Of a stretch of DNA of 64,000 nt, positions 46,555-61,868 are shown one piece after another. Below the pieces are notes generated by a model, which was not told the DNA's origin, made no database searches, and saw nothing but the letters and a program-made list of their open reading frames with translations. Position 1 is the stretch's first letter, and each line of letters opens with the position of its first letter. The stretch covers positions 4,465,001 to 4,529,000 of the forward strand of contig BSQZ01000002.1 in the NCBI GenBank assembly GCA_033239005.1. Reading direction: 5' to 3'. This stretch comes from Lamellibrachia satsuma. Taxonomy: Eukaryota; Annelida; Polychaeta; Sabellida; Siboglinidae. Position numbers and translations under genes: made by a program.

Positions 46555-48470
46555 TGGACAAGGACGAGAAAGCCATTGGCTTATCGAGAGTCCAATAATG
46601 TTTCATCTATGCGTAACCCGCCTTCCTGAGATATTTGTCGACGTCATTTTCAAACATATTCACGCAGCTAATATTCACACAATCTGTATATAATTTGTTT
46701 CATTCATATATTGTCCTCTGTGACAATGAGTAAATGTATGATATCCAATCTACACTGATTCTTCACTAATGTTACCTCGTGTCCTCTAGTTCTACTATAT
46801 TTCGTAAGTGAGGGAAACATATTTTAATCAGTATTTATACCTTCAAAACTTCAATTTGATCTCGTCTTAACCTCCTTGGATCTATGTTAGTTAAATGACA
46901 TTCTATTAGGCGTACTTCTGTAGTTCTCTTAGTTCTGGAATCATTTTAGTTGCTCTCCTCTGTAATCGTTCAAGCGTTCAATCACGTTCAATCAACCCAA
47001 GAATTTGATTGCCCTTTGAAGCTGCAATACCACACTGTTCTGAAGCTTTCACGTCAGCATTTACTGTTACTGTTAATTCCTTTTCTTTTATGGTAATAAC
47101 CAGAATAGTATCTTCCAATTCACTGTTTACATTCAAGATCCCGTGTCGTGCGTGTAGACATTTGCATTTCCAAAAATGTAATAACATCTGCCATTTTTTA
47201 GACCATTTAACTAAGTTTGTCGAGATCGTTTTTTAAATGTTGTATATCTCCAACATTTTAACCTTTCTAAACACTTTTGGTCATCAGCAAAATTCAGTAC
47301 GTTGCTTGTTATAGTATCGTCCAAGTCACTGATATATAGTAAGAATAATAAATGTACTAATACTGATCCTTGTGGTACCCCTCCCAAAACTGATCTCCAG
47401 TTTGAAACTTCTCCATCTACTACAACACGCTGTCTTCTGTCAGTCAGACATTTTTTTATCCAGTTAATTATACCATCCCCGACATCGTGGGATTTTAATT
47501 TAAGTAGTAATCTTTGATGTGGCATTTTGTCGAAAACTTTCTGATAATCTGTGTAGATAATGATCTTGTCCACTTAGTGATTTCTTCTAGAAAACATAAC
47601 ATATTTGTTAAGCATTACCTCACTTTTATGTATCCAAGTTGAGATGGATTTAATAATTAATGTCTAACAAGGAAGACCACCATATGGTCCTTAGTTAACC
47701 TTTCTAATAATTAACAAATCACTGATGTTAAACTCACTGGTCTCTAATTCTCTGATTTATGTCTTGAACCCTTTTTAAATAATGGCATAATGTTTGCTTC
47801 TTTCCATTTAAAAGGAACCACTCTCTATTTTAATGACAAGTTGAACACTCTTCCAAGTGGTATACTAATTTTTTCCACCGTCTCCGTTGGTCGTTTTGGT
47901 GGAATTCCATCCACCCCAGGTGATTTATTACCCTTCATTGCCTTTATTTTCTTAGCTACAATTTCTGAAGTTATAAATAACTGCCTTAATAGTCTGATTG
48001 ATCCTCCTGAAATTTAGCATCTGGAACTGGTAATGAACTAATATCCTCTTTGGCAAACACGAAACTGAAGTACCTAGTTAGGTCTTCCGCCATTAAAAAC
48101 CCTGTGGTATTATATTTCCAGCACTGTTTTCTTGTAGTCCAAACTTGTTTCGTACGTTTTGTTTACTCCTGACATATGCATAAAAACATTTCTTTTATAT
48201 GTTCTAATTTCAGTCGCAGCTGCGTTAAGTGCCTCTTTATAATTTGTGTAGTCGTCGTCATTACTGGTACGCCTATAAACCCTCCACATTCCTGGTACGC
48301 CTATAAACCCTCCACATTCCTGGTACGCCTATAAACCCTCCACATTGTTTGGTTGTACGCTATTTTTCAAATTGCTACTTTTGTTCTTGTGTAACTTTCT
48401 AGAGCGTTTTCCTTGTTTTTTAAGGGAACAAATTGTTCAATGACCTCTCAATTTCATATTTTAGAATGAT
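46555..48470 (-). pseudogene. CR1-like LINE, 5'-truncated
   Basis: On the minus strand it covers the linker, RT and C-terminal part. The RT piece 47573-47211 holds YTDYQKVFDKMPHQRLLLKL (motif A, here TDYQKVFD), GGVPQGSVL and NFADD (motif C kept). Stops and frame changes elsewhere. The 3' end with GGACTCTCGATAAGCCAATG lies near 46590. Within the linker region a 28-bp unit (CCTCCACATTCCTGGTACGC plus CTATAAAC) is repeated three times at 48264-48350. Confidence 0.85.
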
Positions 48471-51162
48471 AAAAGGGTAATATATACATACATATTTTAG
48501 AAATGCACATTATGTGAAACACAACGCTGGAGGCCTAAGCCACAAGGCAGATAATTTTGGAGGTCTTGGCTTGTAGGATATCTGGTGTAGTAGATGCGTG
48601 ATATTGATCTGTCTTAACTACAGCGCACACAAAAAGTCGTGCTACGAAGAAAACCAAAAGACACGGAATAAAAACAATATTACAATTATACACGACAAGA
48701 CACATGCACAAAGAATCCATATTAACAATCATGTTATAAGATTACTGTCTTTTGTACATCCCACCTCAAAATCCCACCTCCCACATATTTTTTAGAACAA
48801 CCGCCCACCTTCCGCCGTACAATAATGAGATGTGCGGACATGCCTCAGCGAGCGAACGTGCCCCACCTTCCCATGTGCACGAACGGTGGGAGGATCTGCT
48901 GGTACTAGAGAGAATCGGAGATGCCTGGGTCCAATTATTTCCGATCCAGTTGCCTCGTTCCGAATATAGGATATCGCAAAGGGGAGGCCAATGAGGGGGA
49001 AGCCATTAGTTTACCACGCAACAGGTTACATAGGAAATAAGGTTAAGCCACAAGGAAGCCATTGCGCAATGCTCACCCTAAATATACCACCGCCAGCACG
49101 TAGCAGAACAAATACCATTACTATCAATATGTTAGTGGCAAACCTAGTACTGCGTTGATAAACGAAAATTGCATATAGCAAATAGATAGAGACATACTTG
49201 CATAACACAGTCGTAACCAACATGGCTTTGATGGCATCCCGCAAGGATTTAAACACAGGCTTCCGTTCGCTGGATATGTTTTATTCCGCGCGTTTATATA
49301 TTACATTTTTATCAATCGGCAGATGCTCGTGCCTCCAACGACAGCGGACATGTTAACCTTCAAACAAAGGCGCAGTTCGGTTCTTGCAACAGGAGCGGCG
49401 TAAACACTCTCTTAACAAACAAATCACTGTCACATTTCGTTCAGATAAAGCTGTCCGATTTACATGAAAGGCATCTAGTACAAAGTGACTAGATCGAGGA
49501 ATCAATATTTCCGGTCTTGTCTAATATATTTGCATTCCGTCCTTGACTGCCGGTCTCCACTTGGTAGCAATTGTCGTTTACATGTAACCGGTCAACTGAT
49601 ATGCTATTTTATAACGAGGACACGTTTCCATTCCGTTGTGAAAGTGCAAGGACGCAGGATGGGGACGAAGCGGAGATCGTGCTCGGGTTTCTGATACGAC
49701 TTGCGGCCGTTGGAATAACAATTTGGCCTACATTAGGCTGCTCGTTGTTGTTATTGGTACTGAGATTACAGATCCGCACAGAGACCAGTCCAATCGAACT
49801 CAACTACCACGTGCGCAGGCCCCTCTATGATACAGAGCTGAATGACGCATCTACAGCGGGAATCAGGACTGAACAAAATTATCATCACCAATTGAAGGCG
49901 ATAGACACATGACGGACAGTAAATGTTATGGCAACTCGTCTGTATACTTAAACTTCTGTATACTTAAACTTCATATATCTACCTAAGTACAATAGTAATG
50001 GTGTGGTAAATGTTATCTACCTAAGTACAATAGTAATGGTGTGGTACATTTTATTCACACGAATAACAAATTTAATGTATACTTTGACAGACTGAATGCA
50101 TGTAACGTTTTCACAAAAAAGTGACTTTAACTGAAAATTGTAACAACTATCCCCGGTCTACCCTACTTGGAGGAATGAAATTGGATGAAAGGTGGTCTCC
50201 GGACCCCCGAAAGGTTGTTTTATGGAAAAAGGTATGAACATTAGCGGTTGAGTCTAGTATGGCCGATAAAAGCTGGGGAGTAAGGAACACTGACTAATAG
50301 TAGGCAACACCAACTAATAGTAGGGAACACCAACTAATAGTAGGCAACACCAACTAATAGTAGGCAACACCAACTAATAGTAGGGAACACTAACTGTCCG
50401 CAGGGAACTAGACACAGTAAAATAAGATGCCAGTTTATTCCCGCTAAAGCGTGGGTTCTAATCAAACCGTAGGAGGCCGCGACGAATCTTAGGCAACACA
50501 CACTATGACGGAAACGGTATTTCCGAAACGATCATTCACCAAGTAGTACACGTCACCACTAAATGGTGACACATCTTTATTTTTGTACTGGCAGCCGACG
50601 TTTTTAGTGGGGGTGGATCACTATTACTACCTGTATCACCGATGTAAAACAAATTATTTCCTTCATTGGGGGTGGGGCGGCCGCCCCCCTCGCCCCCTAA
50701 ATACGCCGGTGCAAGGTATGCTTGTTTACACAAGTCGGAATCCCAGTATCCCAACATTTTAAATATGTTTATTGCTTGGTGCGGTTTGGAGATTAACGGT
50801 CCTCGCGGAGATAATCATGCGCCAACAGAGACATATGGTGTGAACGCGGGCTATGCACTTAGTGGACTGCATTAACCCATCCCCGCGGGAATCAAGGCTG
50901 CTTCTAATAATCAGTATTTGCATTGTATGAATACAAGGCTACCCGAAGACGGAGCTCGTAGGTGTTGTTCTTGTCGCTGAAGGACGGAAACGTACAACGT
51001 GAAACATAAACAAGTGGCATACGATATAAGCCGCCACAAAACGAAGTTTGTTCCATGCTTCTTACATTATATCATTATTCCTCCATCCCTCCATCCCATT
51101 CTTCCATACCCCATCCCCCATCCCCCATTCCTCCCTGTCCAGCCCAGTCAAAGGGACAAACG
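48471..51162. other. Intergenic with short tandem repeats
   Basis: At 50286-50395, six copies of a 20-bp unit AACTAATAGTAGGCAACACC. At 49950-50045, a duplicated TATCTACCTAAGTACAATAG block. A transposon-end-like CACCGGCGTATTTAGGGGGC (minus) lies at about 50693-50712. A plus-strand frame at 49571-49912 is unassigned. Confidence 0.5.
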
Positions 51163-52356
<1,194 letters not shown>

Positions 52357-52386
<30 letters not shown>

Positions 52387-52412
52387 TGCAGCAGCAGCAG
52401 CAGCAGCAACAA
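52357..52412. repeat. (CAG)n triplet repeat
   Basis: GAG then CAG units with one CTG interruption, ending in CAACAACAA. Confidence 0.96.
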
Positions 52413-52511
52413 CAATATAGACGTCAGTCTGAGCTAGACTTGCAATGCCGAAGTAAAAAAGCTGTGCCTTCTGGTCTGGAAATTCCGGTAAAAACAGCAG
52501 AACCAAAAAAT

Positions 52512-53100
52512 TATGATCATCCTGCGTGACGAAACTTTAGTGGCTGAACTACGGGAAATTGTTATTCCCAACTTCCTTAGCCGAGCGTCTTGACGCGCTT
52601 ATCGCGTGCCTAGACCGACAACAAGTCGACATGGAGGCGCGAGAAACACGCATTACGGAACTGGAGACGCAGATGATCTCCCTAGAGACGGAGATAGATC
52701 GCAACGAACAGTACACAAGAAGGCAAAATCTTCGAATTCAGGGTGTCCTTGAAACCACGGCTGGCGAAGAGATGACAGCAAAAAATGTGTTGCCATTATT
52801 AATGGTACAATGGCGGTTACACCACCGATCGAGAAAGTTGATATCGCTCGCAGCCTCCGCATCGGTCCCCGTCGAAAGGACGAAACCCGACCGCGCGGTA
52901 TCATTGTGCGCTTTGAAAACGAACACGTGCGGGACAGAGTATTCCGGGCGCGACGAAACCCAAGACTCCACTCGGATAACATCTTTATGAATGAGGATAT
53001 GACCGCTCGACAATCTGCTCTGGCATATGAAACCTGAACCCTACAGAGACTACAGAAAATCTCGGATTGTTGGACCTTCAATGGAAAGGTTTTTGTAAGA
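52512..53100 (+). pseudogene. LINE ORF1-type protein fragment (coiled coil plus RRM-like region)
   Basis: Begins MIILRDETLVAELREIVIP, shifts frame at about 52575 into ERLDALIACLDRQQVDMEAR and a heptad-like ETRITELETQMISLETEID coiled coil. It then gives EQYTRRQNLRIQGV. A second shift near 52800 leads to PPIEKVDIARSLRIGPRR, GIIVRFENEHVRDRVFRARR and NPRLHSDNIFMNEDMTARQS. Coiled coil, RxxNLRIxG and the IxRSLRIG/RFxxxxxR pattern are typical of ORF1 proteins of L1/CR1/Jockey-type LINEs, which bind RNA. Composition is far more balanced than the AT-rich LINE at 54.3 kb, so it probably belongs to a different element. Two frameshifts: inactive. Confidence 0.75.
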
Positions 53101-54329
53101 GGAATCGTTGTTTTTTATTTAATATACGTTTGATTTAATAACTTCGTGTTATGCTGGCTTAACTTTCTTCGTTATTACTAATCATAGATACACTGGTTTC
53201 TCTCTTATCTGCAAACGCAACCGTTTCTTTTTAAGTATTGTACACCTATTGTACATTATCCTTGTTCATAATAGCTTAACTCTTTCAAACTGTTACATTT
53301 AGTTCACTATGCATATATTTATATATTTTTATTAAATTGGTTATCACTGGCCTCCACAAACATAATATATTATATATTACTAACATTATAATAACTTGAT
53401 TAGAGTTTAATCATGGTACAGTACAAGCTTTGTTTTCATAGTAAAATATGTTTAAGATAATAGCTGGATATATTTACATCTAGCTGATATTTGATATATT
53501 GGCCTCTACCATATCATATTTTTTAATTATATTAAATTTCAATATGTATTATTGTTTTTACATAATATTTGGTATTTTTTATTTTCATATCTATTAACAT
53601 GAATTTGCTTTGAATATGTTGAAACCATGTGAGACCCAGAACTGTCTTATTGCTCAATCAGCACCAATTAATTAAGTAATATTAATTACTAAATGAATAT
53701 TTAGTGCATTACTTGTATTAGTTTGTCTAAAAACTTATAGTTTGCTAATTAATGTTATTAAAATGTGATTATATCTGGTCATCGGACACATTATTAATGT
53801 AAATGGTTTAAGCTAAGTTGCAACGTTCAAATTATTTGAACTACAAGATATATACGCTGTTATTTGTTTTTATTTCTATTACTGTGGCCTTGAAAAGATA
53901 ATTTATCTTATGAATGTGTTTGTATTTTAATTTCTGAAATGGTATCAGATGTTAATTTTTTTATTTTGTTTACTTGGGGGACGTATATCGAGACTATTCC
54001 TGATAGATGTATATGCATATATAATCTAATGGCAGTCCTATCTCACCATTGTATTGTGACTTGTTTTGTCACCATTAATCTCGGTACTTCGATGACCTCT
54101 GTGGTATGCATTTTTCTTTTTATTGTATTTGTTTTACTTTTGTTTTTGTTAATCCCAAATAATAATGTTTGTATCAGTACTCATATGTACTATTCTCATA
54201 TTCCTACACATGCAGTTATGGTGATTCGCAGCACAACATACATGCTGATTGTATCTTAAATGTTATATGTATAATATATAGCAGACAATCGGTTATAATT
54301 GCATATTTCCTAACCAGAATTACGTATCC
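53101..54329. other. AT-rich spacer; contains an ~85-bp block repeated at 56.2 kb
   Basis: The block from CTCGGTACTTCGATGACCTC to TTTGTTAATC (about 54070-54155) recurs at about 56236-56330. No gene recognised. Confidence 0.6.
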
Positions 54330-56765
54330 AAATAATGAATGATGGTGAATCATTTACTAACCGTAATAACCGCAATTCTTTATTTAATACATTACAGTTA
54401 AACGAAACACTTGATGAGGATATTCAACCAATACTTCATTCCCCTTATTATGATCTTTACAAAAAATTAAGTTACTTGCAGAAAGAAACAACGAACGTTT
54501 TAATATACTAAGCACAAACATAGAATCAACCAATGCCAAATACAGTAAAATAGATGCCTTCCTGGAAGAACTTAACCTGATAAACTTTAAATTTAGCTTA
54601 ATATGTTTTCAGGGATGTAATTTACAAATTGAGGGATATCAGTGCATTACGCAAGGCAAAACATGTAGCAATAAAGGTGGGCTGGTCATGTAATTTATCT
54701 AACATTTACCTACAACGTAATTGTGACTCCAAATCAGTATGAAAATTGGGAAAATAAATTTATTTCAATAACTGGTGGGCTTTCAAAAGATATAATAGTT
54801 GGTAGCATTTACAGGCCCCAAGAGACCTTAACGAAAATTATTCTTTGTAGAATGCACACCTATCACTTGATAGATCAAACCCAGATGTTACTATTGCAGG
54901 GGACTTCAATATAAACTTTTTGAAAATAAACGTAAAAGAAGTATTTTGGGACTTTTTATACTTTAATATCATAATGTTTTTACCCTCAAATTTTACTTCA
55001 TATAAGTCTCTCAAACAAATATGGAACCCTAATCGATAATTGCTTTTGTAAACTAACTAAATCTACAACGAAGCCTAAATCAGGCATTTTAACTAAACAA
55101 TTATCAGACCACCAACCGTACATAAATGTTTTACGTACAGTTTCCCACACAGAACCTTTCCCAAGATATATAACAATTAGCGTACAGAACTCTAGTGCAA
55201 TATCTAATTTTACACAGAAGGTTTCCTCATCAAATATTTACAGCAGCCTTGACCAATCTCATGATGCAAACCCTAATACAAACTACGATATACTACATTT
55301 AACGGTATTCCTTCTAGAACACAGAGATAAAAACGTTCCTCAGTTCCTTTATTTATAATGAAAATATTATAGCAGATAAAAAGGCAATTGCAAACATATT
55401 TAATTCATATTTGACCAATATTGGCCCAAATTAACCAACCAAATACAAAATTCCACAAATAAAATTTCAGATACTACCTTAATGGACAACACAGCAGTGT
55501 AATTAATGTTCAACTTATTAATGAAGAAAGTTGCGGATTTTATGGTATTTCAAAACTTACGTACGATAACCAACATGAATTTAGAAAGGAACATTCAACG
55601 GAATTTGCCTCTCTCCAATTAATTGGTAGGACATTAACACGTATAGATAATAAGGATATACCTATAAATATTTACTTGGACCTATCGAAAGCATTTGACA
55701 CTCCTGACCACTCAGTATTAATATATAAGTTATAGTTTTATGGCGTAAATGGAGTAGCTTTAGATCTATTAAAAAAATATTTAGCAAATAGAAAACAGTA
55801 CGCAGATATTGAGGAAGCCCAATCAGAAATGCCCAATCAGAAATCTCAACAGGCGTACCTCAAGGATCAATTCTAGGCCCTTTGCTATTTATAATTTACG
55901 TTAATGACTTTGCCCAATCTAATCCAAAATTCAACTTTATTGTGAATGCCAAAGACACGGCCCTTTCAATTACCCTAGATTCATTTGCACAATATAACAA
56001 AAATGAAAATGTAGAATTCTTAATCAACACAGAACTGGAAAAAAATTAATGAGTGGTTTAAATTAAGCAAATTATCTCTAAAGGTAAATAAATCCAAATA
56101 CACGATTTTCAAAACGGCAAAAGAAATAATAATGGTAAACCCACCAAATCTAAAAATAGATATTACAAATATTGATAGAGTAGATGAGTTAGATTTTCTA
56201 GGGCTAAGTTTCAATGAACAATTGAACTGGCAAATTAATCTCAGTACTTCGATGACCTCTGTGGTACGCATTTTTCTTTTTATTGTATTTTTTTATTGTA
56301 TTTTATTGTTATTGTTTTGCTTTTGTTAATCAAAGTTAAAGCCACATCGACAACATTTCAAATAGGTGCTCCAGGACTATACGTATCCTAAATAAACTCA
56401 AACGATGGTTACTTCTTACTATAAAGATTATGTTGTACAACACTATGATATTGTCACATCTAAGCTATGGCTTAACGGCCTGGGGCTATAGATGTGATAG
56501 AATTAAAAAACTTCAAAAGAAATCCGTTCGAATTATATGTTTAAGCAAATATAATGCTCATACCGATCCACTGTTCAAAAGTCTTAAATTACTAAAAGAA
56601 GTATAACATATTCTAAAATTGCAGGAACCAAAATTATATCATAAATGTTCACATAATAAATTACCTATCTACCTGCAAAACGTATCACTTGATCAAAACA
56701 ATAGTATTCACAACATTAATATGCGTGATCAATATAACATTCACACAATCAGGGTACACCACGTC
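54330..56765 (+). pseudogene. AT-rich LINE, second copy of the 18-20 kb family
   Basis: Endonuclease remnants around 54500-54900 include GYQCITQGKTCSNKGG and IVGSIYRPQE. RT includes FRKEHSTEFASLQLIGR, motif A YLDLSKAFDTPDH and motif B STGVPQGSILGPLLF. Motif C reads NAKDT where FADDT is expected, so the catalytic pair is lost. The C-terminal part reads MILSHLSYGLTAWGYRCDRI, KLQKKSVRIICLSKYNAHTDP and YHKCSHNKLPIYL. A block at 56236-56330 interrupts the frame. The element runs out into the (CA)n-rich tract at 56767. Many stops; inactive. Confidence 0.86.
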
Positions 56766-56766
56766 T

Positions 56767-56954
56767 CAGGCACACACATACACACATACACACACACACA
56801 CACACGCACGCATGCACGCACACATACATACAACACACACACGCACACACACGCACGCACCCACACACACACACACACACACACACGCACGCACACACAC
56901 ACGCACGCACACACACACACACAACACACACACGCACGCACGCACACACGCACG

Positions 56955-56986
<32 letters not shown>

Positions 56987-57163
56987 CGAACACACACAGA
57001 CACAGACACACGCACACACGAACACACGCACGCACGCACGCACACACATACACACACATACACCCGCACCCGCAACCGCACCTGCACACGCACACGCACA
57101 CGCACACGCACACACACACACGCACACCCGCACACACGCACACACGCACGCACGCACACACGT
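56767..57163. repeat. Complex (CA)n/(CACG)n tract following the LINE
   Basis: CA repeats interrupted by GCAC, ATAC, ACCCGC and CGAAC units. It starts where LINE homology ends, compatible with a simple-repeat 3' tail or target. Confidence 0.92.
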
Positions 57164-58226
57164 ATCCTATATTGTTTGAACAGCAGCTTACGATAAACAC
57201 AAACACGAAACGTTCAGTATGTATTGCACATGCCACCATTTCCTGGGACGTTAGCAAGAGAGATTTCACTGCACAAATATGATTAATCGCACACCAATAA
57301 TAGCAACACAGATGCCATCAGTATATCCTGGAAACATGTCACATCGCCTGTCATATATTTGTGAACGTGTCTTTCAGATGCAATTCATCGTTGCTAACAC
57401 ATTACGTGATGTGTTGTATAGCAAATACTAACATATCAGTATGTTGAACAAAACCAACAAAGACTAACATATCAGTATGTTGAACAAAACCAACATTGTT
57501 TATAGGAGCAGACAACTGCTGCTACTCCAGTGTTCCCAATGGAAATGTAACGGACTGGCGCGCGTGATGATATCTACCGCTGAGTAGTGAAAATGTTAAT
57601 TATTACTGCTGTTATATAATTACTATCTGGACGCGCAGTTCCGTATGTACAAACATGCACTGCAATTCGCAGAACACTATCTGAAACCAAGCCCCCGATA
57701 TACGATATCGCTATATACAGTGAACTACAATTAATTGTTATTCTGAAAAAATTCGGACAGCTGTTCCAGTTTATTGAGAGGTAGAACAAAGTCAAATTTC
57801 TAGAAACGGAACTTTAATCAATTCAAGCACAAATATTGCGTACACATCTACATACAAGTTCATTAATGTTTCATTCCGTATTTCGCAGAGATTCTGATAT
57901 TTCTGCTGAAAACGTTCGAGCTATTTTGAGCGGCAATTAAACATTTATTAATTGATCAGCTATTCAATTAACCGAGTAGTTAGTGCATGTGCTACATGCA
58001 ATGTTAATTTACTAATATTCTTTACCTTTCACGCACACGTTGCGTGAGTGCAGAGCACCGCAAATACAACAGGACATTTTTAACGACACAATTTACGACT
58101 TATTACGCCATCTTTCGTAATCGGTTTTCACAAAGTATTTACGTGATTGAATGAAATGTTTTGATTTGTGATGCATATGTTTTTGTGTTTGATACGCACG
58201 CACGCACGCACGCACGCACAAACACA

Positions 58227-58275
<49 letters not shown>

Positions 58276-59560
58276 CTCGTCGAGTCCTTGTGCATAGTAT
58301 TTATTAGCTACGCTATCATCGTTCGAAGCATACAATACTAACGTGGTCATGCTACTTCGTTACTTACACATAATCGTACACACCCAAAAATCTGTACTAG
58401 TTCAGGTTGTTGCTCTACAAGTGGAACAAACAAACAAGTAAACAAGTAAACAATCCTCCTGGGTCAACACCAAACAAAGCATATCAGCGCGGTTCTTAGT
58501 GGGGTTTGCAATTTGTAAATAAATTATTTGAGACGCCGCGGTGATCTTGCAGGCTACCTCACACTCAACTGTCGCTACATGTCGGTCTACCCGGTCGCGA
58601 ACGTACGTCCTCCGCATAACAAGGAGACCACGGAGAGATCTTACGTCGGAGGCAATGGTTGTGCGGCGATTATCAAGAACGGCTGGTGTTCGCGACTGGG
58701 CACGAACTGCTATCTGTGTTGCATTCCACGACCTCGGTCTAGGATGAAGCTGTCGTCGGTATCACGGATCACTGCGCTGCTCCTTCTCCCGGTCCATTAG
58801 GGATCCTTCCAACAAGGCGAGCGGATTCATTAGTACGGGAGGGATGTACTGATTTTGCTGTTTCTGCTGCTGCTGCTGCTGCTGCTGCTGTTACTAAAGC
58901 AGCAGCAACAACAACGACAACAGCTGCTACTGCTGTTGTCAGTCAGCAATTTTCAACTTAATTGTTTTTTTAAAGCTGCTTCATCAAATGGTTCAGCCCA
59001 GCGCGAATCCGATTCACTTATGTCCAAATGTGTAGTGTGTGACTAGCTTAAGTAATGTGCACAGTCTTTTTAATAAAAAATGCCTATTTTAAAAAAAATA
59101 ATCCGTATCCACTATCAAAAAAGTGTATATCCAAAATGATAAACAATGTGTGAGTCAAAGCCGATCATGGTCGTGACTTCCATCCTCTCGCCCGACGAAA
59201 TTTCACGAAGGAACAAAATCTTGATTTTTCTGCATTTCGATTTTCACTTCAGTTAATGATTGAACAAGCATTAACTAATTTAATAGTTTTTCTGATGATT
59301 TCACTAAAACTACATACAAAAGTTGCAAAAACAAGCTAGCATGTTGCTGTGGATTCTAGGTAGGTTTGTTTTTTTAAACTAGCACAACATCGAATTGATT
59401 AAGCACCTTAGAATAAAGTAATGTCGTTGGAGTAGTGAATTTGGGGAGGACATTGGACCATGTCCCCATTTGGCTTACGTTGGACCATGCCCCCGTTTGA
59501 CTTACGTTGGACCATGCCCCCTTATTTCTGAGGTTCGCGGATTACACACAATTTATCTAT
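57164..59560. other. Intergenic with small repeats
   Basis: 40-bp direct duplication ACATATCAGTATGTTGAACA plus AAACCAACA at about 57431-57496. ACGC/(CA)n at 58196-58273. (CTG)n at 58864-58890, closely followed by AGCAGCAACAACAACGACAA. GGACCATGCCCCC units at 59454-59521. An unassigned frame at 58528-58800 is discussed under rejections. Confidence 0.5.
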
Positions 59561-59562
59561 TG

Positions 59563-59589
59563 TTGGATCCTCGAAAAGTCAATGGCTTC
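59563..59589 (+). mobile_element. LINE 3'-end fragment, left part (split by hAT insertion)
   Basis: GGATCCTCGAAAAGTCAATG matches GGACTCTCGATAAGCCAATG of the LINE 3' terminus; it continues at 61089 after the hAT element. Confidence 0.7.
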
Positions 59590-61088
<1,499 letters not shown>

Positions 61089-61150
61089 ATGGCTTCCTTG
61101 TCCACTTGCCATCTGGGCGTATTGCCTTGGTAATTTTGTTAAATCTTAAA
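61089..61150 (+). mobile_element. LINE 3'-end fragment, right part
   Basis: ATGGCTTCCTTGTCCACTTG continues the LINE 3' terminus and ends TTTTGTTAAATCTTAAA, matching the other copies' tails. Plus strand, unlike the other copies. Confidence 0.72.
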
Positions 61151-61859
61151 AGTACTAATGTATGTGATGAGAAAAAACAAATAGCCTCCCAAAAATATTT
61201 ATTTGCAAGTAGTGGTGTACGTTGTGCAGCTGTAAATGTAAATAAAATAAAATACTTGTTTTAATCATTGGCTTAATGCCATGTGCAAACTGACTGAAGG
61301 TGCGGTATGTAATAATAGTAGCAACCTTAACACGTGGCCCTGACTGATCTGGGGCTAGTTTCATGTCGCCTACTTAAACTATTTAGCGCTACGCATGTGC
61401 GTAAACTCAACATTTTGCATAGCTAAATAGTTGCTTAAAACTGAGCAAGTCGAGTTTTATGTAGCTTATGCCATTCAACAGTGTCGGTGTCTAAATAATT
61501 ATCGGACATCCAGTGTTTATTATTGTATTAAACTTATGAAAACGAAAAGCACAGTCTGATTAACACAACTTATTTTATTATATTATTAATGTACATAACG
61601 TTTTTTTATGAAAATTCAATACAATAATTATTAATTCATGATAAATTCACAGTCGTCAACGTTGGCAACCAAAAATGCAGTTTTCTATTAGTTCACAATC
61701 CACGTTCTTATCCAAAAGCTTCAGTGAACAGTCTGCTTCACAGCTTGATGAATTACAGTTCCAGTCCCTGGTGCGGTTTTACAACCCTTAATGAGAATTC
61801 CTGCTGATGTGTCAAGTGTTCGTGGAAGCGAACGTATCGAGGTACGAACCGAGCGAATG
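61151..61859. other. AT-rich intergenic
   Basis: No gene or repeat recognised. Confidence 0.4.
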
Positions 61860-61868
61860 CAGCAGCCA

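Noticed and set aside
49571..49912. 113-codon frame with a hydrophobic stretch
   Set aside because: No conserved motif, surrounding sequence is repetitive, and splice signals are not convincing.
50660..50712. CACCGGCGTATTTAGGGGGC (minus strand) as an hAT end
   Set aside because: Typical of a transposon terminus, but the other end and target duplication could not be located.
58528..58800. Cys-containing 90-codon plus-strand frame (GYLTLNCRYMSV...CYLCCIPRPR)
   Set aside because: Composition is exon-like and an AG lies before GCTACC at about 58551, but no family, partner exon or start could be recognised. Too weak to call a gene or a peptide precursor.
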